Source of the DNA: GWB2-37-7 sp942492835
Lineage (GTDB): Bacteria > Bacillota > Clostridia > Lutisporales > Lutisporaceae
DNA length: 64,000 bases
Assembly: GCA_942492835.1 (NCBI GenBank)
Contig: OW818645.1
Span: 372,001 to 436,000 of the forward strand
Direction of reading: 5' to 3'
Shown here: piece by piece, positions 29,935 to 37,675 of the stretch
How the letters are laid out: every line of letters begins with the position of its first letter
How positions within the stretch are numbered: position 1 is the stretch's first letter
The notes under the pieces: model-generated
Told to the model about the DNA's origin: nothing
What the model saw: only the letters and a program-made list of their open reading frames with translations
Database searches by the model: none
Position numbers and translations under genes: made by a program

Positions 29935-30726
29935 TTATCTTTCAATTTTCAGTTTTGAAGCAACTAACGTAAACTCACCTGGAATATTTTTATGAGAATC
30001 AAATCTTGGTCCTTCAACAAGTTTATCAATAATAAATCCCGCTGTAGCAAAAGAACTAACAATTTCACCCATAGTCCAATATCTTAAAAGGCACTTGGGA
30101 AACTCTTTTTGTTCATTCTCAGGGAAATACTTTTCATGGGCTACATTACCTATCTGCAATGTATTCTCAAAATAGTCCCCTGTAAGTTCTAAAGCATCAT
30201 CACGAGTATTGAATATATCTCGTACTTTAAATATTTTCCTAATTGGATGAAAGTCATTTAATACTAGCTTCCCACCAACTTTAAGTAGTAGAAATATTTT
30301 TTTTGCAACCGAATCTAAATCAGAAAAGTAATGCAGTATTCCACCTTCTAAATAAACAATATCAAAACTGTTTTGCATACTATTAATATCTAATTCTAAA
30401 AAATCAGATACGATATATGTTAAATTCACATTAGCCTTATCAGCTACTTCCATGGCATATTTTTTATTAGACTCAGAAATATCTACAATAGTCACATCGG
30501 CTCCAAGTATTGCTAATGGAACCGCTTTTTTACCACAAGAACCAAGCAAATTGGCAATTTTCTTTCCTTTAACATCACCAAGATATTCAATATGTCTTCG
30601 CAAATGTTTTTCAGGTTGTTTTATCATATCTTTAGCGACATCACTGGGTAAACCCAATTCATTCATCCAAAATTCATAAGACTTATATGTCCATGCTTCT
30701 TTATTTAACTGACTTTGCTTATTCAT
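29935..30726 (-). CDS. Class I SAM-dependent methyltransferase (intact copy)
   Basis: 263 residues. A Rossmann-type SAM-binding core starts near residue 57 with ANLLGSCGKKAV (motif I, with LGSCG in place of LGCG), then VTIVDIS, the acidic strand end, and YLEGGILHYF and GGKLVLNDFHPI further on. It probably methylates a small molecule; the substrate is unknown. It lies 100 bases from the radical SAM terminator on the opposite strand, so membership of the natural-product cluster is uncertain. A second copy truncated after about 144 residues lies at 42589-43062 and differs at only four amino-acid positions over the shared part. The upstream DNA of both copies carries a diverged member of the 220-bp repeat family. 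Confidence 0.88.
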   Translation of the reverse strand: MNKQSQLNKEAWTYKSYEFWMNELGLPSDVAKDMIKQPEKHLRRHIEYLGDVKGKKIANLLGSCGKKAVPLAILGADVTIVDISESNKKYAMEVADKANVNLTYIVSDFLELDINSMQNSFDIVYLEGGILHYFSDLDSVAKKIFLLLKVGGKLVLNDFHPIRKIFKVRDIFNTRDDALELTGDYFENTLQIGNVAHEKYFPENEQKEFPKCLLRYWTMGEIVSSFATAGFIIDKLVEGPRFDSHKNIPGEFTLVASKLKIER

Positions 30727-30744
30727 TAACTTTGTACCCTCATT

Positions 30745-30909
30745 TCATATTTAAAGTTTTATACACCATACACTATAGTTGTGCATATAGTATTTTGCTA
30801 TGGTCTTCTCTCTTATGTTTTCAATAGAAAGTAGCCTTACCTCTATATTACGTGAATGGTTGATTTAACTCAATAACTGGATAGCTGTGGTAGCTGGCAC
30901 ATATGTTCT
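30745..30909 (+). repeat. 220-bp repeat family, diverged copy upstream of methyltransferase
   Basis: The right part (30831-30909) matches the family well, including TGATTTAACTCAATAACTGG at 30860-30879 and the end GCTGGCACATATGTTCT. The left part is diverged but shares ACACCATA and the CTATGGTCTT block. The same variant lies at 43075-43245 in front of the truncated methyltransferase copy, so the two were duplicated together. Confidence 0.7.
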
Positions 30910-31012
30910 CTTACTATGTTCGTACAAATTGATTATTCACCGCAAACAACATGTGAGCATTGTTATAGTGAGTTCCCTATTCCGCAAAGACAATTTCTAA
31001 TAAAACTATTAA

Positions 31013-31513
31013 TTATTCCTTTTTATCTATGGAATATTTATATATCAACCCATCCTCACCATCTGGATGTATTGACATGCTAAACCCTAACTTCTCAAAT
31101 ACATTCCTAGATCTCGTATTGGCGCTATATACTTCAGCGATTACTTCATGTGCATTCAAGTTACACTCTGCATATTTGATGAAACCACGCGTAATCTCCT
31201 TGGCATACCCCTTGTTCCAGTGAGTACTTCTAATCCTAAACCCAATTTCAAACTCTCCAAGATTTTTATAGTCTTTGATATATGCCATTCCTATTTTATC
31301 TTTGCTTTCTATATGTCCAACACAAAACACACCCACCTGATCATTATCTAAATATTTATGTATCCATTTATCTATTTCAGCTTCACACTTCTCCAAAGAC
31401 ATTGACTCCCATCCGTTAAACCGTATACATTCAGGGTCATTGTTAATATCGAAAATTAAATCAATATCTTCATGTGCAATCTTCATCAAAAAAAGCCGTT
31501 CTGTCTTAATCAT
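31013..31513 (-). CDS. GNAT family N-acetyltransferase, RimJ/RimL-like
   Basis: 166 residues, starting with MIKTERLFLMKI, the usual opening of RimJ/RimL-type GNAT proteins. The acetyl-CoA pyrophosphate loop is present as HWNKGYAKE near residue 98, and the C-terminal VYSANTRSRNVFEKLGF is the conserved alpha4-beta6 region. The ATG at 31513 follows GAGGTAAATATAG. It would transfer acetyl from acetyl-CoA to an amine or a protein N-terminus; the substrate cannot be told. It stands alone between a repeat copy and a HEPN-like gene. A second, unrelated-looking GNAT gene at 36983-37495 also lies next to a repeat copy. Confidence 0.9.
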   Translation of the reverse strand: MIKTERLFLMKIAHEDIDLIFDINNDPECIRFNGWESMSLEKCEAEIDKWIHKYLDNDQVGVFCVGHIESKDKIGMAYIKDYKNLGEFEIGFRIRSTHWNKGYAKEITRGFIKYAECNLNAHEVIAEVYSANTRSRNVFEKLGFSMSIHPDGEDGLIYKYSIDKKE

Positions 31514-31868
31514 CTATATTTACCTCATCTTACTATTTATTTCACATTATACATGCCTGAGAAAGCTCCTAATATGTTTTTTTTATTGTCTTCAATTAAA
31601 CTCCTTGGAGTTATACTTGCTATTGACTTGCTATTAACTCTGAAGATTCAAATATTAGTCTACATTTCTTTCTAAAACAATTAAAAATAAAATATAAGGT
31701 TAAAGAAACCTTATATCTATAGTAATAAATATTAACTACTAACTCTCGTTAGATGCTTTTTATTTCTAAAAATGAACCTATCGTTTCAAAGTATATTATT
31801 TTGCTTAACATAGCATAAATACCTTACTCTTCCTAGGAGAAACAGTATACGTATTAAAGTATATTCTT
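31514..31868. other. Intergenic stretch with a minus-strand terminator
   Basis: About 355 bases without a gene. The only structure I see is the hairpin at 31692-31716, described separately. The rest is AT-rich and shows no repeat copy. Confidence 0.4.
31682..31716 (-). terminator. Terminator downstream of the HEPN-like gene
   Basis: ATATAAGGTT / AAACCTTATAT form a 10-bp stem around a four-base loop (31692-31716). Read on the minus strand it is followed by TTTTATTTTTAA, as expected for an intrinsic terminator about 150 bases after the HEPN-like gene. Confidence 0.6.
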
Positions 31869-32579
31869 CTATTCTATAATTGTGATCACTTTCTTCTTTG
31901 TAGATAGTATTCTATTCTTACGAGTTTCAAAATCCCAATTTCTCGTTTTTTCAATAAGGTTTTCTAACTCTGTGAAATTTGAATAAAAGTATTTATAATG
32001 AGCTTTCCTTGGTGACTCAATTAAGTCCTCTACGCATCTTTCAAAAATATCATATATTTGAAAGAGTATATCAATTTTTACATAATCAATATTATTTATT
32101 AATGATGTTGTATCATGATTTATTGAAGTAGAATCATTATTTAAAGCAACTTGCCATTGTCCATGTGCAATTTTATTTCTGATTTGACTTGGCTTTATAA
32201 TATATTGCTTTAAGATATCCTGCAGTTTTTTCTTCTGATTATTAATCTTACCAAGTATTGAATGTTTATTAATTTCTGAGAAAGCTAATTCTATACACTT
32301 TCTCCATTTTTCTTCAAGATTTTTCTGCTTTTGTATGTCTAAAATCATATCTTCAGATAAACCATATGGGGTATGTATTAATTTTAAAAATGAAACCTCA
32401 GCAAAAGCCGAATATAATAATGCATACATTTTTGTTAATGCAGTTATTTCTGCGCTACGTCCATATAATATTGCATTGTTAATCATTCTTTTAATTGTTT
32501 TAGCCTGAGATTTTATATATCTTTGATTTTCACAACATGCTTTATAAATTTCAATCATACTCTTCAGGTTTAAATTCAA
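31869..32579 (-). CDS. HEPN-like protein of unknown function, candidate RNase
   Basis: Up to 236 residues, almost entirely helical by eye. Near residue 133 it has QIRNKIAHGQW, which fits the RxxxxH signature (often followed by G and W) of HEPN ribonucleases, a superfamily that includes anticodon nucleases and many toxin or defence effectors. No other domain is visible. The start is uncertain: the TTG at 32579 has no ribosome binding site and comes directly after a 14-bp hairpin; an ATG at 32558 has GAAGAG too close to it. Immediately upstream on the same strand is a tRNA-like sequence with a shortened anticodon loop. That arrangement could mean an RNA partner, or simply an insertion at a tRNA remnant. 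HEPN assignment rests on the motif and helical character only. Confidence 0.6.
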   Translation of the reverse strand: MNLNLKSMIEIYKACCENQRYIKSQAKTIKRMINNAILYGRSAEITALTKMYALLYSAFAEVSFLKLIHTPYGLSEDMILDIQKQKNLEEKWRKCIELAFSEINKHSILGKINNQKKKLQDILKQYIIKPSQIRNKIAHGQWQVALNNDSTSINHDTTSLINNIDYVKIDILFQIYDIFERCVEDLIESPRKAHYKYFYSNFTELENLIEKTRNWDFETRKNRILSTKKKVITIIE

Positions 32580-32580
32580 A

Positions 32581-32617
32581 GCTGTTAAAAGATACTCTAT
32601 GAATATCCTTTAACAGC
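32581..32617 (-). other. Strong hairpin between tRNA-like sequence and HEPN-like gene
   Basis: GCTGTTAAAGGATA and TATCTTTTAACAGC pair over 14 bases (one G.U) around a nine-base loop on the minus strand. Its 5' arm overlaps the acceptor end of the tRNA-like sequence, so the two folds exclude each other. Its 3' arm ends one base before the TTG start of the HEPN-like gene. There is only a short T run after it, so it is a weak terminator candidate and a possible regulatory switch. Confidence 0.6.
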
Positions 32618-32678
32618 TCGGAATCGAACCGAGACCTCCTTTGAAAAAGATGTTCTTCCTTATTTAAACTACTGCTGC
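32609..32678 (-). other. tRNA-like sequence with truncated anticodon loop
   Basis: Read on the minus strand, 70 bases fold as a near-cloverleaf. The T arm is canonical (CTCGG-TTCGATT-CCGAG, 32617-32633). The D arm is GTTT/GAAC with GG in its loop, preceded by TA at positions 8-9. The anticodon stem TCTTT/AAAGG has only three loop bases (TTC) instead of seven. The acceptor pairs at five of seven positions. No standard anticodon can be read, so it is not a normal tRNA; it may be a tRNA pseudogene, an attachment-site remnant or a tRNA mimic. Confidence 0.5.
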
Positions 32679-32841
32679 AAATTTATTTTAGCATATCTAT
32701 ATAGCCTGTCAACTATTCTGTGTATATAACTTCAGTATTTTACTGTAATTGGTTATTATTATTATATTAACAACTGGTCTCAATTGTCCAATTTTATCCT
32801 TAATCACTATGCAACAGAATAATATAGAAAAAATTATTCGT

Positions 32842-33060
32842 GGCATACACCATAATTATCCAGTTATACCCTTATCAAATTGCATAATCTATTGTCTTAC
32901 TTCAATATTTAAGCTGTTTTAAAGCAAGCTTATCTATACTTTTCTGATAATGTATTTCTTTTTTCGTATATTTCCCATAGAGGGCAGTCCTACACTATAT
33001 TATTAAATGGTTGATTTAACTCAATAACTGGATAACTACGGTAGCTGGCACATATGTTCT
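32842..33060 (+). repeat. 220-bp repeat family, nearly full-length copy
   Basis: The left end carries GGCATACACCATAATTATCC (32842-32861); the right end carries AATAACTGGATAACTACGG and GCTGGCACATATGTTCT. The two ends are imperfect inverted repeats of about 30 bases. Interior blocks AAAGCAAGCTTATCTAT and GAGGGCAGTCCTACACTAT are shared with the other long copies. It directly abuts an IS630-type transposase remnant. Confidence 0.8.
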
Positions 33061-33870
33061 CCAAAAGTAAAAGAAGACATCTATATGTCTCATTCAAGTG
33101 TTTTAAAATTGGTCCACAGATTCAATAAGGATGAAATATCTGGTCTAAGAGATAATCGTCGCAGTAAAAAATATAGTTACTTATCAGATGAATAGAAACA
33201 AGCTATTGCTTAAGCTTTGAAACTGTCACCCCATAAATCTAGTTTTACAAATGCAACTGGACAATACCTGTTCTAAAACAGTGAAAATATAATAAATAAG
33301 GAACCGTTTACAAAACAGCAAGCTTATCTGGTGTTGTGCATAATCACGTATTTACTCTGTAACGCCTCAAAAAGCAAAGTCATAATACTAAGAAGACCTC
33401 CAAGAACAATTCAAAGAAGAACTTAAGAGTCTGGTTGCAAATTCTGATGAGGATACAGTAATACTTTATGAAGTGAAACCATCTTTACGGATGAAATAAC
33501 TACGATCCAGAAATAGGCACCTGAAGGGATGAGCCACTTATACCAACAGAAGGTAAAGTTCATTATTCTACAGAAGAAGCTGGTAATACGGAAAGCTTCA
33601 AGGATTATATTAAATAAGTTTTCGCATTATGTTAATAAGAAAGTTATCTTGATTCTTGATAATGTAAAAGACTATCATACCAAAGTAATAATAGAACAAC
33701 TGAAAGAATTGAAAAATATAACGTTATGTATCTATCTTCATACAGTTCGGAGCTAGATACTATTGAACATCTTTGGAAAGATATCAAAAAAAATGTTACA
33801 CACAACTATCCTTCTGAGTCAATAAAAAAATTGTGCAAGCTATACGTAAGTATTTTATGAATTTACATAG
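33061..33870 (+). pseudogene. IS630-family transposase remnant
   Basis: Several short frames on the plus strand, interrupted by stops and shifts, together resemble an IS630-type DDE transposase. The first part reads like the helix-turn-helix region (KWVHRFNKDEISGLRDNRR in pieces around 33100-33160). The later part contains ILDNVKDYHTK (about 33652-33684) and SELDTIEHLWKDIK (about 33748-33789), which correspond to the conserved LDNxxxHxxK and SPELNPIExxWxxxK blocks. It is clearly non-functional. Because IS630 elements target TA, it is a possible past source of mobility for the adjacent repeat, which has TA at its ends. Confidence 0.7.
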
Positions 33871-34156
33871 ATGCTCATCTAAGAATAAACTATGCTCTTT
33901 CCTACTGTAATAATATGGTTATAAATTGTCTATTAAAACAATATAGAAAAACTTGACTATTTTTTGTACATATTATAATATCTTACATGAATATATCTAA
34001 TATTGCTAATTGATTACCAAAAATATTTAAATATCCTATATAATTAGTGCACGAGCCCTCGAATAAATACTGAACACTAATATTTAGCTGCTGTAAAGAC
34101 AAGATTAACAAATATTTATAAATACTGGATAAACACAATCTGAGAGGAGATAGATT
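33871..34156. other. Intergenic region upstream of homoserine dehydrogenase
   Basis: About 285 AT-rich bases with no gene. AGGAG at 34143-34147 serves the following start. I see no confident promoter and no member of the 220-bp repeat family here. Confidence 0.35.
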
Positions 34157-35383
34157 ATGAAAATTGCTATATTGGGTTTTGGTACTGTAGGTACTGGATT
34201 ATTTGAGTTAATACAACGATACCAAAGCTTTATTGTAAATAAATTTGGGCAAGAAATTAATATCAAATATATTCTAGTACGTGACACAAAACGCTATAAG
34301 AATTTTTTTCATGAAGATTTACTTATAACTGACTTTGAACAGGTAAGAATGGATAAAGAGGTAGATGTTGTAATCGAAGTAATAGGCGGAATCGAACCAG
34401 CATATAGTTTTATTCTAGACAGCCTAAAATCAAAAAAACATGTAGTTACTGCTAATAAAGAGCTACTCGCTTTAAAAGGCGATAAATTACTTCAAATAGC
34501 AAATGAAAATAATGTTTCACTTTTATTTGAAGCAAGCGTTTGTGGTGCAATTCCAATTGTCGGTAACTTCCTTAACAATCTACTCGTAAATCCCGTCAAG
34601 GAACTCTTCGGTATTCTTAATGGTTCTACCAATTTTATCCTGACAAAAATGAAAGAAGATGAAATGAACTTTATAGATGCATTACGTCTAGCACAAGAAA
34701 AGGGTTATGCTGAAAAAAATCCAGAATATGATATAACAGGTAGAGATGCTGCCTGTAAACTCTCTTTACTTAGCTACCTGGCATTTGGAAAAGCTTTGGA
34801 TTTAAGAAATATCCCTATGGAAGGAATTGAAAAAATATCATTATCCGATATCAAATATGCAAATATGATGGAATATGAAATTAAATTAATTGCAATTGCC
34901 CATGACACTCCTAATGGTTTATATGCCGAGGTAGCACCATTTTTGATTAGTACAAGCCATATTTTTTCATTAGTTAAGGATAATTTTAATGCAATTTCTA
35001 TTAAGTATGATGCTGCCGATGAAATTACTTTTATTGGTAAAGGTGCTGGTAAATTGCCTACTGCAAGTGCAGTATTTAGCAATATAATACATATTATGGA
35101 ACACAAGAACTTAACCCAATATAAGACTATAGAGAAATATTATGTTCCTAATTATGAATATGATTATAAATATTACATTAGATTTCAATTAAAAACGAAT
35201 CTTATTAATTCTATAGATAATATAACATCAAATCCACTAATTCACAAACACAGCTATGATAACAAAAATTTAATAATTCTAACAAATACATGTAGTAAGA
35301 AAGCATTGAATAATTTTGTAAATGGACTTTCCCTACATATAGAAGAAGATTGCACTAGTATATTTCGAATACTTGAAAATTAA
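34157..35383 (+). CDS. hom: Homoserine dehydrogenase
   Basis: 408 residues. The NAD(P)-binding loop GFGTVGTG sits at residues 7-14. VVIEVIGG and HVVTANKELLA belong to the cofactor and substrate region, followed by GILNGSTNFIL and NPEYDITGRDAACK with the catalytic Asp and Lys, then GAGKLPTASAV. The enzyme reduces aspartate semialdehyde to homoserine in the threonine/methionine pathway. The last 75 residues look like a reduced or diverged ACT domain, shorter than in classical enzymes of about 430 residues, so feedback control by threonine may be altered. No thrB, thrC or lysC lies nearby; the neighbours are IS remnants. It may be a second, acquired copy. Start: ATG after AGGAG at 34143. Confidence 0.92.
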   Translation: MKIAILGFGTVGTGLFELIQRYQSFIVNKFGQEINIKYILVRDTKRYKNFFHEDLLITDFEQVRMDKEVDVVIEVIGGIEPAYSFILDSLKSKKHVVTANKELLALKGDKLLQIANENNVSLLFEASVCGAIPIVGNFLNNLLVNPVKELFGILNGSTNFILTKMKEDEMNFIDALRLAQEKGYAEKNPEYDITGRDAACKLSLLSYLAFGKALDLRNIPMEGIEKISLSDIKYANMMEYEIKLIAIAHDTPNGLYAEVAPFLISTSHIFSLVKDNFNAISIKYDAADEITFIGKGAGKLPTASAVFSNIIHIMEHKNLTQYKTIEKYYVPNYEYDYKYYIRFQLKTNLINSIDNITSNPLIHKHSYDNKNLIILTNTCSKKALNNFVNGLSLHIEEDCTSIFRILEN

Positions 35384-35433
35384 GAATTCTTACTGTTTTA
35401 TAAATAGGAATATTAATTGTGACTAATCACATT

Positions 35434-36200
35434 TTATAGATATACTATACATCTAATTAATAACATTGAGGGATGTGTTGAGAAATGCTCCTTCAATACA
35501 TCATGGATTGCAACTAAACTCAATTTTACACTATTACCAGAAGTAAAGTCTTTTCCCATCTCTTCACCTTTTGAGTCTCTAACCTTTGAACCGTAGTGCT
35601 TTTTGTGGATACTATAAATTGCTGATACAATATAACATGGAAGTATCCGATATGAAGATAAAAGATACAATGCTGCCTGAATATCAATACTATAGCTGAT
35701 GATTTCCCCATTATATAGATCCAATATTGGAGATAAGTATAGCTTCTTTCCAAACAAAGAAAACTCTGTAATATCAGTTACTCACTTTTCGTTAGGCTTG
35801 GCTGCTTGGAAGTTTCGCTCCAATAGATTTGGTGCGAAACTTCCGACTTCACCTCTGTAGGATTGGTATCTTTTCATTTTAACAGGACAATATAGCCCAA
35901 GTACCTTCATTAGGCGTTGTACTGTCTTGTGGTTAATACAATATCCTCTCTTGTGTAAGTCAGATGTGATTCTTCTATAGCCATAACGCTTTTTATTCTC
36001 GTGGAATATCTGAGTTATCAAAGGCTTTATATCAGCGTATTTATCAGGCTTATCTATGTTTTTTATGTAATAGTAATATGTGCTACGTGGGATACCTGCT
36101 AGTTTGACAAGCTCAACTACTGTGAATTCATGCCTTAGCTCATATATTGCCTGAGCCTTGTCTTTTTCTCTGATTTTCCCTTTGCTGAACTAAGGCATTC
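35434..36200 (-). pseudogene. IS3-family orfB (integrase-type transposase), nonsense and frameshift mutations
   Basis: The N-terminal part includes KKRYGYRRIT and HKTVQRLMK, typical of IS3 orfB. Then the sequence reads PNEK followed by TGA and VTDITEF, where TGG (Trp in PNEKWVTDITEF) has become a stop at about 35779-35781. The DDE domain continues as LYLSPILDLYNGEIISYSI and then runs into frameshifted DNA. The orfB frame is +1 relative to orfA, not the usual -1, which suggests another indel near the junction. Confidence 0.75.
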
Positions 36201-36517
36201 AATTTTTTTAAGTAGGCATTCTCCATCCTAAGCCTTTGTACTTCTGCAATTAAATCTTCTTCTATCTTTTCATCCATCTTAGGCGGACGGCCAATACTTT
36301 GAGCACATGGATTGCTTGTTTTGCCACGTCGCTCTTCATATAGCCCTTCAGGACCTTCTTCTAGGTAGATACGTTCCCATCTAGCTATAGAGCTTTTTGC
36401 TGTAATTCCATATTTCCTCATAGTTTCTCGATATCCAAGGCCGTTTTTTCTCATATCTTCAACTACTTGTTGTTTAAATTCGCCTGTAAAGTGTTTGACA
36501 GGTGCTCTCTTAGACAT
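36140..36517 (-). CDS. IS3-family transposase orfA (helix-turn-helix subunit)
   Basis: 125 residues starting at an ATG behind GAAAGGGGTG. The protein has a helix-turn-helix (GYRETMRKYGITAKSSIARWE, about 28-48) and a C-terminal coiled coil (EEDLIAEVQRLRMENAYLKK), the standard layout of IS3 orfA. It binds the IS ends and in active elements is joined to orfB by a programmed frameshift. Here orfB is broken, so this element should be immobile unless helped in trans. Confidence 0.85.
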   Translation of the reverse strand: MSKRAPVKHFTGEFKQQVVEDMRKNGLGYRETMRKYGITAKSSIARWERIYLEEGPEGLYEERRGKTSNPCAQSIGRPPKMDEKIEEDLIAEVQRLRMENAYLKKLNALVQQRENQRKRQGSGNI

Positions 36518-36606
36518 AAAAATACACCCCTTTCATTATTTACTATTTTACCATAATGTCTAACAATTGGGGTGCATTACAAAAAACTGCCCTCTTTTAT
36601 TTAATA

Positions 36607-36759
36607 TTATCTGAAATATACAATATCCTTTATCTCAAAAACTTTATCAGTTAGACCTAAATATTGTGCGGTAGTAAGAAGTCTTCCATTCATTTTTTTA
36701 GGATAGCAAAATCTGCGGCAGTAATTAACTATCTTCATTGCTGGTTGTGATTTGACAAT
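36607..36759 (-). pseudogene. C-terminal gene fragment cut by a repeat copy
   Basis: An open frame of about 50 codons ends with LTDKVFEIKDIVYFR and a TAA at 36607. It has no start codon in a sensible place and becomes non-homologous where the repeat copy at 36760 begins. It looks like the 3' remnant of a longer gene. The family is not recognised. Confidence 0.3.
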
Positions 36760-36973
36760 CATGGGTGGTATCCAGTTATACTCTTGTCAAATTGCATATT
36801 CTATTGTCTTACTGCACTCTTTAAGCTATTTTAAAGCAAGCTTATCTATGCTTTCCCTGAAAATATATTTATTTTTCTGCATATTTTCTATAGAGGGCAG
36901 CCCTACACTATATTATTTAAATGATTGATTTAACTCAATAACTGAATAACTCCGGTAGCTGGCACATATGTTT
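36760..36973 (+). repeat. 220-bp repeat family, long copy with degraded left end
   Basis: From GGTATCCAGTTATACTCTTG (36767-36786) to the right end GCTGGCACATATGTTTT. Interior blocks AAAGCAAGCTTATCTATGCT and GAGGGCAGCCCTACACTAT are present. It separates the gene fragment on its left from the GNAT/DUF4209/PLD block on its right. Confidence 0.8.
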
Positions 36974-36982
36974 TTATTTTAC

Positions 36983-37495
36983 TTATCTTTGTAATAGAAA
37001 CTCATAATAAGGTTCATTTTGTTTTGTTATATCACTATACTCTGAATATGAATAGTTAAATCCTAGCTTTTCTAATATTTTCATTGAAGCGTTATGTCTT
37101 GGATCTACAGATGCAGAAATCTTACTTATATTTTTACAATTTTCATTAGCATAATTTATACATGCTTTTGCTGCCTCCGTTGCATATCCCTTTCCCCAAA
37201 ACTTTTTTTTATAATGATATATAAGTTCTATTTCGTCAGCATTCTTTGTTGCGTTATAACCGCAAGCCCCTATAGTTTCACCGGTTTCCTTAATTATTAC
37301 TAAATAAACTGAATATCCTCTTTTCTCATGATTCTGTGCATAATGACTAATAGACTTCTTTACACGCTCCCTGCTGCCTGCACCATAGCAATACTCCATA
37401 ACCTCTTCATCACCCCAAAATTTCATAACCTCATCAATATCTTCTAATCTTAGTGTTCTTAATAATAATCGTTCCGTTTCAAAACTAAACGACAA
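36983..37495 (-). CDS. GNAT family N-acetyltransferase
   Basis: 170 residues from a TTG at 37495, which lies eight bases after GAGGGGG. The frame is open 58 codons further upstream, but that extension has no family character, so I reject it. FETERLLLRTL opens the domain, FWGKGYATEAAK is the acetyl-CoA loop, and DPRHNASMKILEKLGF is the conserved C-terminal region. The substrate is unknown. Its stop lies ten bases from the right end of a repeat copy. It is the last gene of the minus-strand block 42298-36983, with about 180 bases between it and the DUF4209-like gene, so co-transcription is possible but not shown. Confidence 0.85.
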   Translation of the reverse strand: MSFSFETERLLLRTLRLEDIDEVMKFWGDEEVMEYCYGAGSRERVKKSISHYAQNHEKRGYSVYLVIIKETGETIGACGYNATKNADEIELIYHYKKKFWGKGYATEAAKACINYANENCKNISKISASVDPRHNASMKILEKLGFNYSYSEYSDITKQNEPYYEFLLQR

Positions 37496-37675
37496 TGATA
37501 ACGCCCCCTCTATAACTTGATAATAAGAAAACAACCTAGAAGCATTTATATCCTTTGCCCCTAGTCTGTTTTCGCAGTTACTTATGATACGGTTCACCGT
37601 TCCTTTGTATCGGCGGTTTCTTAATATGAAAATATTATCTGCCTTTATTAATAATAGCAGATAAATCAAAAAATC

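Larger units (their letters stand above)
35434..36590 (-). mobile_element. Degenerate IS3-family insertion sequence
   Basis: It comprises an intact orfA and a broken orfB on the minus strand. The right boundary is about 36590, where TGTCTAACAATTGGGGTGCA (36556-36575) looks like an IS3-type end. The left boundary near 35434 is not clear because the orfB 3' part is scrambled. The element interrupts the DNA downstream of a short gene fragment at 36607-36759. Confidence 0.75.

Noticed and set aside
32609..32678. Functional tRNA gene
   Set aside because: The anticodon stem closes a loop of three bases, and two acceptor pairs do not match; no anticodon can be read.
35434..36021. Separate small proteins in the region between hom and orfA
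   Set aside because: The frames are pieces of one IS3 orfB broken by a stop codon and frameshift.
37496..37669. 58-residue N-terminal extension of the GNAT protein
   Set aside because: It has no family similarity, and the TTG at 37495 has a strong GAGGGGG site at the right distance.
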